Of a DNA stretch of 64,000 nucleotides, positions 39,951 to 53,119 are shown piece after piece. Positions within the stretch are counted from its first letter, which is position 1. Each line of letters starts with the position of its first letter. This DNA comes from Mucidula mucida (Eukaryota; Basidiomycota; Agaricomycetes; Agaricales; Physalacriaceae), in contig JADNYV010000083.1 in assembly GCA_015501055.1 (NCBI GenBank), forward strand, positions 62,001 to 126,000, read 5' to 3'. A model generated the notes under the pieces. It had not been told where the DNA came from and did not search any database. It saw nothing but the letters and a program-made list of their open reading frames with translations. The position numbers and the translations under genes are program-made.

Positions 39951-42640
39951 GCTTGAGGTCTACGTCCATTATGTGCTACGGAGGGCCTGGCATGCCGCTC
40001 TCGGGGAGCAGTTGAGCAGTAGTATGGGCGCTCGACGGCCAGGGAAGACTCCTGCTGCACGTAAACGAGGCGGTCCCTTGTGACTTTGCTGCCGCCAAAA
40101 CAGTTCTTCGCGTAGAAAGGCGAGCCCGAATAGCGGGGTACGGCTGGAGGACACGGAATATACGGAGATCTTGGGCAGAGTGTACAACGTGTTGTACACT
40201 CGTGAAAGAAGAGAGCAAGCTTGGTCGCAGCGGCCACACCTTCCTGATCGGGATGACCTTCTTGATTAGGACAACCACTGCGGACCCGTTCGCGTCGCGC
40301 CGGTTTCAAGGATTGCTTTCCACTTGACGCTAGGTAAGAATCATCTACAAAACTTCTCCAGAACATCTCCGCTCGAAACCAGCAGAGGACACTGGATAAA
40401 ACATCCGAGTATCAATGTAATGTACGTGTTCCCAACTTAACTTCCCATACACACCTCCCCTCAACGTTAACGGGCTATTCATTCTGGTTTCATCAGACAT
40501 GACAATCCTACTACGCACCCACTTTCCCCACATCAAGTCTACGCGCCACAGTATCCTTATCGATTCCCTTTTCTGGTGATTGCATCCGCTCCTGGAAGGT
40601 TTCTACCTTGACTTGTGGTCTTGTACGTGTCGCACAACTATGCGTCATTGTTCCGTGAATCTTCGTTCCTCGACTACTTCCCCCGCAATCGTCATCTTAT
40701 GATCATCGTTATCATATCTCTATCGCGAAAGATCCACGTCTTGCATGAAACGAATCGACTTGGTTCGGTTGCAGCTCTAATCTACGCGACATTCATCCAC
40801 ACGCACCAGCGTACCGCAGCTGCCACCTCTCCTCGAGCTGCCACCCACTCACGAGGCCTCCTCACTACTGTAACCAACGTCAGCTGCCGTCGCCATATCC
40901 GTGGATCTGACAGCCTCATGGTAACCTGTATGCGCCCTTCAAGCGCCGAACCTACTTTTTCAAGATATCACTGTGTTCCCTCGGAGACTCTTGCTCTACG
41001 GTCTGCAGTCGACTTATTTGGTACGCTGAAAAGGATTGTACATCGTGTTTGACACTGATGAAGAAGCGACCAAGCCTGGTCGAGATCCTGATTAGGATGA
41101 GGGCAAGTGCGATATCGACGCGCTGGGATTTGCGTAGGCCAAGTTTAAAATAGTCATTACTTTCAACGCCTGGGTCCCGATCCATGCATCAACGTTCTTG
41201 GTCTTCAACTGAGAGTGACGACACAACCTCCACAGCAATATGGATCAGGAAGTCGATAGGAAACAGATGTGTTAAACTCGTACAATAATCATAGCCGGGC
41301 AAGCAGTAGCTCCGCTCTGTATCGAGATGAAGATTCAAAGAAACTTCTTATCATTCGCAGACGAGTCAAGGTGATGCTAGCTGCCATGCAACTTTGCACT
41401 TTGCAGATTTCGTCTTCGTGACTGACGACAACGTTTCGTAGGATTAACCTGTCTATTCCTTCGTTCCGAAGGAAAGCTGCAACCCGTTACCCGCCAGACC
41501 TCTTTAGCACATCGTCTGGCACTGATGAAGAAGCGACCAAGCCTGGTCGAGATCCTGATTAAGATAAGGGCAGGTGCGATATCGACGCGCTGGGATTTGC
41601 GTAGGCCAAGTTCAAATTCGTCATAGTTATTACTTTCAACGCCTGGGTCCCGATCCATGCATCAACGTTCTTGGTCTTCAACTGGGAGTGAGGAGACAAC
41701 CTCCACAGCAATATGGATCAGTCACAAGAGGAAGTTGATAGGAAAGAGACGTACAATAATCATAGCCGGGCAAGCAGTAGCTTCGCTCTGTATGGAGATG
41801 AAGATTCAAAGAAACTTTATCATTTGCAGCTTGAAGAGTCAAGGTGATGCTAGCTTCAATGCAACGCCCGACAACTTTGCACTTTGCAGAATTCTTCTTC
41901 GTGACTGACGAAAACGTTTCGTAGGAGTAACTCTACCTGTCTATTCCTTCGTTCCGAAGGAACGTTGCAACCCGTTCGTTACCCGCCAGACCTCTGCACG
42001 TTAGTCCTGAAAGTCGTAAATCAACCAGTCCTGGAGGACAATCACAGACGATCACAGTAATGCAACTGGACTGCTTGTCACTTGATGGGATCCGGGTGTA
42101 GATATCAATGGAGTCACCTGAAATGCACCAATTGACGTCGTGTTTATGATAATCATTCGGGGCGCTGATAGACAGCGCTTAGCGCGACAGGACGCAGCGG
42201 GGCGGAGAGCTATAATGGTGGCGCAATACTATTGAATGATACGCGACTCTCCATGAGACCGAAATGCATGAACTGCCCAAAACAGGGCGGCCAACACGCA
42301 GCGACGGAGAAATTCCGTAGCGCGTATTGTCAGACTCTTGGCTTCCCAGATGGTGATTCGTGAGAAGAGGGCATACCGATTGTGTGATCGCCGTAGAGGC
42401 CCTCTTTCTCTCCTCGGAGTCGGGGTTTGTAGATCGTTGTGGTCTCCCTAGATTACGCCTTAATATCCCTGCACTGGACGAAGATATCTTATCACATTCA
42501 TTGAATACCTATCCCTGATTCATTCGAGAGTGGGGTAGCGTCACCGCCCGGCTTAGCAATGAACTGGATATCTAATCATCGTCGGCAGCGTATGTTGAAG
42601 GCCCGAATCAAGGAACGCGTCGGTTGAATCAGCGATTGGT
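39540..42640 (-). repeat. Blocks A-B-C-D, right arm of IR1 and part of IR2
   Basis: Reverse complement of 9310-12000 and colinear with the minus-strand series 48950-46000. Block B is duplicated in tandem here (41041-41509 and 41510-41998). Confidence 0.8.
41041..41998 (-). repeat. Tandem duplication of about 470 bp (block B)
   Basis: Two adjacent units start with catcgt and cacatcgt and then gatgaagaagcgaccaagcc, and both end near cccgccagacctct. They differ by small indels. The left arm of IR1 has one unit (about 9950-10430), so the duplication arose after, or was lost from, the other arm. Confidence 0.8.
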
Positions 42641-42649
42641 CATACACAT

Positions 42650-43620
42650 TCGTCTGCGTGTCGCAATTTGATGACTGAGCGCATTGCTAAAGATCAAACG
42701 AAGATTACAGAGAAAAAAGCAGTCTTTCAATCCGTGCGTATCGGGAGACACGCCTTATGAAAACGATCCCACCGACAAAGCTAAAGAAGGATCCGGTGAA
42801 CAACAAAGTCCTGTGAATTAAGCGGCCTACAGATGGTACCGGTAGAAATACCGGCTTGCAAGCTTCATCCTGATCCTTGAATACGAGGAAACTCCGAGCG
42901 TATTGATATGCCGAAGTCGGAAGGAAGAAGTTTGTTCGAGTATGTATTCAGAAGTTGTTAAACAGACCATTCTTGTCACTGTCAGGAGTGAAGGGCGAAG
43001 CTAAACCATTCTCGAGGGTGACATAATAGTTCGAGTACGTTCTCAAAGAGTCTTTGTCTTTTTACAAATTTAGTATCCAGCATCATCATTGACGGCAATG
43101 TACGAGATGACTGACGCACGATAGACGATTGGAGTCAGCAGAACGTCCACATGACCGTTGTGCATCCCCAACTACGTGTTCAATGAACAAAAGCAATGCC
43201 CGTGATACGAGCTCCTTCATCCTTCATCCTTAGTAGTCTTGGAGTCAAGCTTGACTTTTCTCCGCTTTCATCAGGTCCTACCATTTTGAGCGCATTACAG
43301 CTCAAGCGTGGCCGAGGTGCGGCCAGAAGGTCGCCGATAAGAGCACTGTTAATGGACATAGCATACGCAGCAGTCCATGTCACTCGAGTAAAACGCGTGA
43401 ACCAGCGGTGTACTCTCAACCGAGCTCAAAAGTACCCCAGCGCCGTAACAGTTAGTATTGAAATCCAAATCAGACTCCTGTACTTACCTAGCTGTCAAGC
43501 ATCCGTACCGTAACACTACAGTATCATTCTCAATCACGAACCGTAGTAGTTAGAGTGCCCAAGGTTCGCCTTGAAGCTGCACGCATCTATATCAGTTCCG
43601 CTAGCGACCATCGACTCTAT
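42650..43620 (-). repeat. Block E (between kinase 3' end and block A)
   Basis: Matches 49130-50200 in the same orientation and 58780-59570 in reverse. Landmarks are tgactgagcgcattgctaaa (42672) and gatatgccgaagtcgg (42905). No intact frame is seen. Confidence 0.7.
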
Positions 43621-43770
43621 GCATTACAGTTTACTGAAGGATTAACCGTTGAATAACATGAATGCGAATGCTGATTGTACACATGGTGAGGATGAGAATG
43701 CTGTGAATGCTCGATGATATGCAAAAGTCCTTGTCTGAAAGAATGCAAGATGAAAGAGTAAATATCATCC

Positions 43771-45144
43771 CTACTCCTGGGGAAACTCAAAACCAAAGTT
43801 GGAGTCAAAATCGTCAAACAGATCACCAAACGACTGCGATGACCGCTCCTCCGAATCCGCACGGTACTCTCCCTCGAAGATCCTAATAGCGCCTCTCCAT
43901 TTAGCATCAGAGAATCATAGAAACCTCAACACTCACCTTCTCGGATCGTCTATATTCGACATAAGCGGCGGCGGCGGGACTTTCTTTGCCCACATCGCCC
44001 ACCAGTCTACCTTCGCAAACCACCGATGTTCATACACCTCGAATGGTCCTTTGCTACCCAACCGCATCTCGGGATCTCTCCACATAAGGTCGGTAATCAA
44101 GCGCTGGGCGCCGTGAGGAATGATGTCTGGGGACGGCCAGACGATCATCCCGAAGAGTGACGTGTAGTAGAGGACAGCGAGCGTCTCCTTGGGACCACCA
44201 GACCGTGTGTGAAAAGGTGTTTTCCCGTCCAGCAGCTCATACAGTATCACACCCAGCGCATAGTAATCAACAGCCCGTGTGTAGACAGCCTTGCGAAGGA
44301 TCTGCAGAGGGGTAGTCAATATCGTTGAAGAAAGTGGAAAAGTGCCCAGTGCATACCTCGGGCGCGATGTAGTCTGGAGTACCACATAGAGTGGACGTAG
44401 TAGAGCACTTTTTCGCGAACCCAAAGTCCGTTAATTTGATGTGTCCATCCGCGCACACGAGGATGTTTGCAGGTTTGAGGTCTCGGTGCACGATGTCTCT
44501 TCTGTGAAGGTAGTCCAATGCCATAAACACCTCGGCGACGTAGAACCGTGCGTGCTGTTCGTCAAGACGCTAAGGATCAATCAGACTATTGTCATAACTC
44601 TGAATAGCGTCAGCCACGCACCTTGAACTTCCTCAAGAGCGAGGACAGATCCCCTCCTTGCACGAATTCCATTATCATATAGACATGCTGCAAGTCGTGG
44701 AACGCGCCCCAGAACGCGACGATGAATGAACATTGTCCGGTCTTTTGCAAAGAGGAGAGGATGCCGGCCTCTCTAACAATATAGTGCACTTGTTTTCGTC
44801 GGACGACTCTGGCTTTGTTAATAGCTTTGATCGCAAAATATCAAGTAGCATCGTATGCGGAGCGCACTGACATTGAGTTAGTGTACAGACGGCGATGAAA
44901 AGACCAAACACTTACCAATGTGGACTCGTCCATAGGGACCCAGCTCCAAGAACACGGCCAAATACAAAGTTGGTGTATCTGTGGTGTATTCTTGTCGGCG
45001 TAGTACGCTTCTCCGATGTGTCACTGAGAAGTGAAGTCCTAGAGCGGAAAGGCGGTCCTTCTCAGAGATGGACGATAGAGAAGTGGAGGAGGATGTGCCT
45101 TCGGAGGCGGTGGGGAGGAGAATCCGACGAAGAGATTCCAGCAT
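43771..45144 (-). pseudogene. AGC/PKA-like protein kinase, broken copy 1
   Basis: Minus-strand serine/threonine kinase with introns at the same places as the copy at 57286. It starts MLESLRRILLPTASEG, then loses frame in the Ser-rich N-terminus through a short deletion. The ATP-loop region reads LGPYGRV where the other copy has GAGSYGRV. The C-terminal parts are well kept: [57 protein letters not shown], an uninterrupted FHTRSGGPKETLAVLYY, and a tail ending GFEFPQE. Catalytic HRD and DFG are intact, but the N-lobe is not. Confidence 0.8.
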
Positions 45145-45179
45145 TGTTTTGGAACCCGCGGTTTATGCAAGTGAGAGAT

Positions 45180-45990
45180 GGAAACGGAGATAGCGCACGG
45201 AATGGCGGAGAACAATGCAAGGAACAAAGAGATGGTAAAGAGCAGAGTCTTTGTTGTTGTTTGTGCGCATATTGGTAAATGGCCGATCACGTGGGCGTGT
45301 GTGGCGTCGGCTCAACAGCGTTCCGACCAAAAAAAACACAAGGAGAGAGACGCTCCTACACGGAACTCTTCAAAATGAAGATACCCAATGGTGCTAACCC
45401 CAGGTCCAGCCCGGAGGGGTTCGCCAAACGTAACCTGAGAATGTTGAGCCAAGGCTAAGCGTTTGATGCAAGGTGTTACCTTGAAAGTAGCGGTGCTCGT
45501 ACCCGTAAATGCGACATAATTGGAAAGTGGTGTCACTCTCCGCTGCTTACAATGCGTAAAGCATCGGTAAATGTGATGCCCAGTTGCTAGAACGGGTTCC
45601 GCTACACCTCATGCTACAAAAGAACCGAGAAGCGACGAGCCCAATATACGGACTGCCAGACACCCTGAATCCGAGACCGTCTCTGCCTTGTTGCACCGGA
45701 AGACATATGAAGTGGTCTGGACGACGCAGATCTATGTTTAACTGAACGACACGATCCAAGGAAGCCAGCGACCCAATTCGTACGCCTTTTTTTAGCCGCA
45801 AATCGGGCAAAGGTTCCCTTCAAACTCGAAATGAGACGAGTACTAGTAAGACACCTTCACCACATAGCAGACTGGTCATGTCGGTAACCTGAGATTGAGC
45901 GGATGGAGGGGTGGTCGACCGTGTATTGTGCCGCCGGTGTAGAACCATTGACTCTCATAAATAAGACTGACACGTCGGTTCAACTGGTAC
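45180..45990 (-). repeat. Block G (between GH31 relic and kinase)
   Basis: Reverse complement of about 56470-57240, with only scattered differences. It contains open frames conserved in both copies (for example 45547-45810 minus and 56609-56884 plus, both ending NWASHLPMLYAL). No known domain. The part nearest the kinase is its promoter and 5' leader. Confidence 0.7.
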
Positions 45991-46800
45991 CTGTCGAAAG
46001 AAATGATTCCCTTAGCGCATCAGAAGCATAGATAGATACCTACCCTCGCTCGCCAATGAAGCCGGGATAAAAGACGTAACCACAAGAGTTGCCGAAGCAG
46101 ATAACATCCTCGTACGCCAGACGAGAGAATATTCCGCTACTTCCGTTCTACATGGCTCCATTAGTCTGAGTCTTCGGTAGACTGATGGACCATTTTGAGA
46201 GGATACCCACCTACGCGTTCGTGAAAACGATCTGAATCGTTTCGTCCAACCTTATGTGCTTGCGCCCACAACTTATCCGGCGCGGCAAGATTGAGCTTGG
46301 GATGTCCCGAATTGTCATCTCGATCACCGACTAAGGAGATAACGCAAAAATTGGCAAGAATAATCGGGTTTGCAGCGCTGTGGTAGCTAAGACTCCCCCG
46401 GTCGCATGTTAAAGACGTGTAGGTGGCTCAGAGTCCAACCTGAGAATCCGGAAGTGGTCCTGAAAACACGCAGTCTGTTTCAGTCACGTAAGATTAGTAC
46501 AAAGCTTGACCGAGAACGACTTACGCGTTTATATTTGGAATAATCCGTGTTGGCGGGTAAGAGGACGCGCTATCCCATGACGCTTCGAATTGGATAACAT
46601 CGGAAACTGGGTTGGAACAGCGTGTTCGAGTTCATGCGAAAATCGATATCCGTTGTCTACTACGCATAAAGCCGTTAGAAGGAGATTGGAGATTGTGCAT
46701 AGACTCAAACGCACCGCGACAAATTGAATACGACCTTCAGAAGCCCGACTCGCTGAGAGATCCGTAGCCTAGCTGATATCCATGTTTGCCACATGCCAGC
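45980..46800 (-). pseudogene. GH31 relic, broken copy
   Basis: Minus-strand 5' and middle part of GH31, colinear with 55630-56470 in reverse. The intron after the first exon and the tail up to a gtacctgtcgaaagaaatg block are recognisable. Frames are broken throughout. Confidence 0.65.
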
Positions 46801-48950
46801 GGAGAACTTGGAAATAGGAAAGCTACTGGCTATATATGTCCATTATGTTATGCGGAGCTCCTAGCGTCGGGTACCGTGTTCCTCTCGGGAAGCAATTGAG
46901 GTAAGATAAGTGCGTGGGCGCTCGGCGGCCAGGGAAAACTCCTGCTCCACGTAAACGAGGCGGTCCCTTGTGAGTTCGCCGCCGCCTGACACTTCTTCGC
47001 GTAAAAAGTCGAGCACGGATATGCAGGTTTAAATTGAGTGTAGGAAGAATACGGCAAGGAGTGTGCAGCGTGTTTGACACTGATGAAAGAAGACAGCAAG
47101 CTTATTAGGCGAGAACGGCGCAGCGGCCAAACCTTCCTGATCGGGATGACCTTCTCGATTGGGAAGCGACCGCGGACCGTTCGCGTCGGTCGCCCCGATG
47201 ATTCAAGGATTGTTTCCGGTATTAGTAACAACAATGTTCATATCTATGAAGCTTCTCCGGAACATCTCCGTCGAAACTAGTAGAACATACTGGATTATCC
47301 GAGCTTCAATGTACGTGTTCCTATCTCCCCGACTCTGTCTGTTTCATCAGAGATGACAATCCTACTACGCACCCACTTACACCACATCGCCTGTACTTAC
47401 GCACCACAGTGCACTTATAAGTTATCAGTTTCCTCTCCTGTAGATTGCATCCGCCCCGAAAGAATCTTCCTCGTCTTGTAAACCTGCGCGTCGCCGCACA
47501 ACTATGCGTCATTGTTCGGAGTCGTTCCGTAAATCATTGTTCCTGCCCCTCGGCTACTTCCCCCGCAATCGTCAACTTATTATCATTACTATCATTCGCA
47601 TTATCATATCTCTATTGCTATAGATCATGAAACGAATCAACTTGGTTCGGCTGCGGCTTTAATCTCCTCGACATTCATCGTCCAAAGCAGCGTACCGCTG
47701 CTGCCACATCCCCTCGAGCTGCCACCCACTCACGAGGCCTCCTCACTACTGTATCCAATGTCAGCTGCCTTCGCCATGTCCGTGGATCTTAAAGCCTCAT
47801 GGAAACCTATACGCGCGTCTCAAGCGCCGAACCCACTTTTTCAGGCTATCACTCTTCCTCTACGGTCTGCAGGCGACATATATGGCATGTTGCAAAAAAG
47901 TGTACATCAAGCGCAAGGTAAGCGAACGACCTTTCCGGGTTAGCTTGAAACTGCGATATCGACGCGCTGGGACTTGCGCTGGCCAAGTTCAGTCGTTAAT
48001 GATCACTCTAAACCGCCTCGCCCTCCACTTCTTATTGACCATCGAGATTCGGTGCGCTAAGACGAGTCGGATAAAACCTAAAGAGGAATAGGATCGACTA
48101 GACAGAGAAGTTAAACGCGTGCAACTTGCGGTACTTTTGCTTCGCTTGCCTTTATCACGAGAACTGCGTCAAGGACATATGAAAGCAAGGACTTACTCAC
48201 ACGGATTTATCGGTGCAGAACCAGGTTCAAGAATCAGGAGCGTTCTCTGGGCAGTGCCGTGATTTGCGTTCAAAATGATAGGCGAAGAAGCCATCGAGAG
48301 GAACTAAATGAGTTGTATGTGTACAGGTCCGGTCTGGTACATATAGCGGAAAGACGAAGAGTACCCGTCTAACCCAACGGAATGACGGACGCAGCTGACC
48401 TGTAGCCTTGTCAAGTGGTCGATAGCCTCGGGTACTCACAACACGTCAGACCTGAGAGTCGTAAATCAACCTGCCCTGGAGAACAATCAATGGCCATCGC
48501 AGTAACGCAACTACACTGCACACTACCGTCCTTGATGGGATCCGGGTGTCCACATATATTGATGCACTTATCTGAGCCACACCATTCGCGATCGCGTTTG
48601 GTCATCCGGGGTGAAGTGAGAGGCATATCTTGGCGAGCGGTATTTTGCGAGAACGCACTGATCGGAGCGGAGAACAAAGATGGTGGCGCATTATTAAATG
48701 TACACGTCTCTTCATGAGATCGAAATATCCGAGTCGTCCCACCAACAGGAGGCATAACGGAGAGTTTCCGGCGCGTACTGTATGGTTAGCTTCCTGAATC
48801 GTGAGAAGAGGTGCATATCAACTATGTGATAGCCATACAGAAACCCTCTTTCTCTCCTCGGAGTCGGGAGTTGTAGATCGTTGTGGTCTCCCTAGATTAT
48901 ACGTTAAGATCCCTGCATTGGACGATGATATCTTATGACGTTCATTGAAT
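46000..48950 (-). repeat. Blocks A-B-C-D, second minus-strand set
   Basis: The same block order as 42640-39540: A about 48950-48420, B 48400-47720, C 47700-47300, D 47270-46000. It is a direct repeat of that set, separated by G, the kinase and E. Confidence 0.75.
48411..48755 (-). other. Cys-rich 114-codon ORF in block A
   Basis: The most intact of several copies of this frame. It has many cysteines: REWCGSDKCINICGHPDP, then CSCVTAMAIDC and LSGLTCCEYP. A donor-like gtgagtac follows LTC, so it may be one exon of a gene. The copy at 9618-9936 (plus) keeps DWCISGDCIDICGHPDPIK but breaks after it. Conservation of the Cys pattern between degraded copies hints at past coding function. Family unknown. 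Confidence 0.4.
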
Positions 48951-49099
48951 ACATATCCCTGATTTATTCGAGCGACTCGGAGAGTGGGGTAGCATCAGCG
49001 CCCGGCTTAGCGAGCCAACAGATGAATTGGATGGATCTCTAATCATCGTCGGCAGCGTATGTTCAAGGCCTGAGTCAACAAGCATCAAGAAACGCGTAG

Positions 49100-50200
49100 G
49101 TTGACTCAGCGATTCGGCATACCATTCGTCTGAGTGTCACAATTCGATGACTGAGCGCATTGCTAAAGATCAAGCGAGGATTACAGAAAGAGAACCAGTT
49201 TGGTTTATTCTTTCAATCCGCGCGTATCGGGAGACGTGCCTTCTGAAGACGATCTCACCGGTGAAGCTAAAGATGGATCCGGTGAACAAGAAAGTCCAGC
49301 GAGTTAACCGGCCTACAGATGATACCGGTAGAAAGACCGGCTGGCAACCTTCGTCTTGATCATTGAATACGAGGAAACTCCGAACGTATTGATATGCCGA
49401 AGTCGGAAGGAAGAAGTTTGTTCGAGTATGTTTTCAGAAGTTCTTGGAGTTACGATGAACAGACGAACCGTACTAGTCTTGTCAGCAGTGGAGGGCGAAG
49501 CTGAACCATTCTCAAGGGTGACGATATTCTTCGAGTACGTTCTCAAAGAGTCTATGACTTTTTACAGCTTTAATACTCAGCATCACCATTGACGGCGATG
49601 TACGAGATAACTGACGATTGGGCGTCCACATGACCGTTGCGCATTCTTTTACTCCCCAACGACGTGTTCAATGGTCACAGGAACTGCCTAGGCCATGGTC
49701 CTAGCTCCTTGCCACTTGGTAGTCTTGGAGTTATGCTTAGCTGGTTCGCCTCTTTCACCGACTCGGTCGTTCACGACCGGTCCTTCCTTTTGGAGCGCAT
49801 CGAACTTCAGGCCTCAAGCTTGGCTGAGGTGCCTAGTCTCTTCCACAAGGTCGATAAGATCATGAATGAAGTGCGTTTTCATTGCGGATACGACGATTTA
49901 GTGCGCCTAAACGGTAAATGCACCCGACACCAAACTTCAAAGCAGTCCATATCACGCGGGTAAAGCGCACGAGTCTCTGTTTCGAGCCTGTGCGACGTGG
50001 CGAACTATCAAACAAAATGAACGAAAACGGAGACGTACCCTTGCACCTTGAATCCAAAAACCACTTTCAGAACAGAACCGAGTAATTACATAGTCGTCAA
50101 CTATCCGCACCGCAAGCAGTAGGTCCATCGATTTCATCACAAACCACAGTAAGAGTTCCCCGAGTAGCAGCTCCCGACTCTCACGGGACGGTAAAACGGT
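49100..50200 (+). repeat. Block E, second copy
   Basis: The minus-strand series continues here next to block A. It shares atgactgagcgcattgctaaa (49146) and gatatgccgaagtcggaagg (49391) with 42650-43100, and appears reversed at 59090-59570. Confidence 0.7.
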
Positions 50201-53050
50201 GGCGTTGGCGTACACGATTAAGGAGGACATGTGTTAACACTATAGAATCCTGGACGAGATAAGAGAGCGCAGGTACGACGGTGAACGGGATCCGAGTGAA
50301 GATACATACAGTGCATCGGGCGTAGAACGACCCATAAGATAATCGGCAGCTCCGTTGCATGGCGGCGGTGGAAGCATTCTCACTGCATGAGGACGGTCCT
50401 ACAGAGGATCCTTCAAGGCTTACACGTTGTGGGGTCAATCCGGTTCTAGGAGGCACGTCCAGGCCCCGTCGAAGAATGGCCAAGGATACATAGATATTAT
50501 GATGGTAGGGTAGCACCCTTCACTGCCACTGTCAAACCAGAGCACGTCGCAGTTCAGCGTTGTTCATCCGAGGTTGAGTGCTTAAATCCCCCGCCCCTTG
50601 ATGCTCGAAAGGGCGCGTTGCCATAGATGCACTAGACTCGTACTCGGGGTGAGTCCGAAGTCGGCGAGTTGCGCGGGGTAAGTAAGGTACTCTGGCTTTA
50701 GGTCGCCGAAGGGATGGAGGAGTATATTGACTGTGCATGCCTGCCGCCAAACAACCGCATGCGCGCATATCATTCCCGAATTAGGATCAACTCTGCTCAC
50801 CATTGCTCTCCGTAATCTGGATTCGCTTGTACTAATAATGTATACCCTTAGCACGACGCGAAGCATGATGCTTCGCTATCGGGGATCCCCCCGCGTTCAA
50901 TTATGCTTTCACCTGGCTTACTGGATGGACCTGGATGGATCATGCTGGCAGTTCGCGTCTGTTCGCGTATTGTTTGCTCTCTAGGCTTGGGTCTCCGATT
51001 ACTATCGCAGGGTTTGTGGCAGATGCCCGTGAGCATATCTCGCCGACTGTGAAGCAATTCTGGACCACGACTCTGAATACGATTATTCAAGGCCTCTTTC
51101 CTCTCGTACCAAGTAAGTACTAGTGTCGTTCGCCAATACGAATTCTTTTCAGCTCGAGACCGCTCATTGCCATCTGTCTAAAGCCTCGACTAGAGCACGC
51201 ATGCTCATTGGTTCCTGGAGGCAGATGTCCCAAACGGGAAGGTCTTCGCCCAATCAGCCCTCTTCCTTCGCCCAATCACAACTCATCGACCGCTCTCCGA
51301 ATCTATTCCTCTCGAAACTTGTAGAACCATCTCTCTTCCTTCCACGCCTCACACTTGTCCCCGCATGCCCGTTTCTCTTGACCACCAGGTCCCTTCATGC
51401 CCATCGGACGAACCAGCTCACATTTCCCATCGGCCGTAAAATGTCTTCGCGGCCAGACACGGAAAAGGATTACAATTTTCCCTGACTCACGCTATCGTCT
51501 CGGTTATTCTGAGAAACACTCTACCTGATCCCGCCGGACTACACACGTCGTCTCGTATTTATAACGGATGACGAGTTTGACGCGTTCCGAGTCCGACTTT
51601 CTAGGACGGATCTCTCCGGGACCGCGATGACGAAGTCGGGGTAGTACGTGTACATGGGGTCAGGGTTGCGCGTCGCGTCGGTAGGCGCGTTGATGAATCG
51701 GTTCGCGGCTAAGCGAGTGACTACTGTCGCTCGTTGCATGCTACAACAAATTCAGTGATATTTTTTACGTGTAATGTGGATGCATCTTCGATGGAAACTC
51801 TCCGTTCGCCGCTTAAGCGTGTATTATCACCATTCCTTAGCGCAGTGCTCACAGGCTGTCTATGACGCGTAAATGTGAACGTGGAAGTGGTGCAGGTGAA
51901 CGCGTACGAAAGGTGTCCGAATTGCGTACCAAGACGTCAATACGTCACCGCGAGACGTAGACATTGGGAACTCGAATTCTTTACCGGGAAAGACTAGTTC
52001 ATGCTCTGTATGTTATCTCTGAATCATTAAGGTGCCTTTCATTCCTCGTTAAGCGCTGTGTTATCACTGTGTGGTTGAGAAGCTTGATGGCGTTTCTTTG
52101 TGTGTGTACATGTGAAGAGAAGTACACACACGTACAGCGTCAACTGTATGGAAGCTGTGAATCGTTCTTTATTGAAACAAAGACATGAACCGGGGATGGA
52201 TCGTATGATGAGAGACAAGCGCGACAGACGGATCTCATATCTGATTTTTTAGTACACGTTCATTCTAATAGACAAACATACGGAAGACACAAAGGACTTG
52301 AGGCTGGGCACAGGGTGCGGATCCCATGTCAGACTAATACGGATCGATTCATGAAAAGGCCTTTTAGTCGGCGTTTAGATAACAGAGAACACACCCGGAG
52401 AGAAAACATACCTTCCACGATAGGAAGATCTGCATCGTGCCAATCCTCGATGTATGTCAGGTGACGGAGGTTATCGTTGTCCCAACAAGATCCGGCTCGA
52501 ACGAGTCATAGATAGATCATCTCTGGCAGGCTGTAAGCGGTGAACGGTGCGCTAAACGCAAGTTTGGCGGATGAGATGCCCAAAGATAAGATGGTTGCGT
52601 GCAATGCTGTCTAAACGGTCCGGATATACGGCATGTGGTACGCCACCTTGGAAGAGTGAGCTGTGTGTATTCACAAGACTTTCATTTCCGCAGATCTGCG
52701 GTGGATTACTGTAGAGCTGTTGAGCGGGAAGGCAATACTTGGGGTAGCCCGTGAGCAATACCCCGCTGTTCGGATTGACGGCGTACATACAGCAGAAGTA
52801 TAGGGTTATACATGTGCAGGCGGGATGTAAGGGGGACCTGGAAAGGGAGCGGTGGGAGCGCCTCGGAAAGACTGTGGATCAGAGCTAAGCCGCGGTTATG
52901 CAGGGATGGGGCGGGCACGATTAGATGTGCCAGCATCGATGAGTGAGCGTGAGGGTGACACGGGTGGGAAGATAAGCAGGGCACGCCGAAAGTAGAAGTC
53001 GAACCAAACCGCTTCGATCTGCCTTCCCGATTTGGGACAGCCTGGCAACC
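50201..53050. other. Spacer of inverted duplication 2, no clear gene
   Basis: Several frames of 60-145 codons exist on both strands without domains. The frame 51539-51739 (minus, 66 codons, with DPMYTYYPDFVIAVPERS) looks somewhat protein-like and could be a fragment. I saw no copies of blocks A-G here. Confidence 0.3.
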
Positions 53051-53060
53051 CATATATATA
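53051..53060 (+). promoter_or_regulatory. TATA box of the 53.1-kb gene
   Basis: catatatata lies about 60 bp upstream of the ATG at 53120, the same spacing as for the cyclin genes. Confidence 0.55.
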
Positions 53061-53119
53061 CTCGGGTAGATTCCTCCCTTCCTGCCCCAAATTGCAGTGC
53101 GCCACCAACCGCGTCGAAG

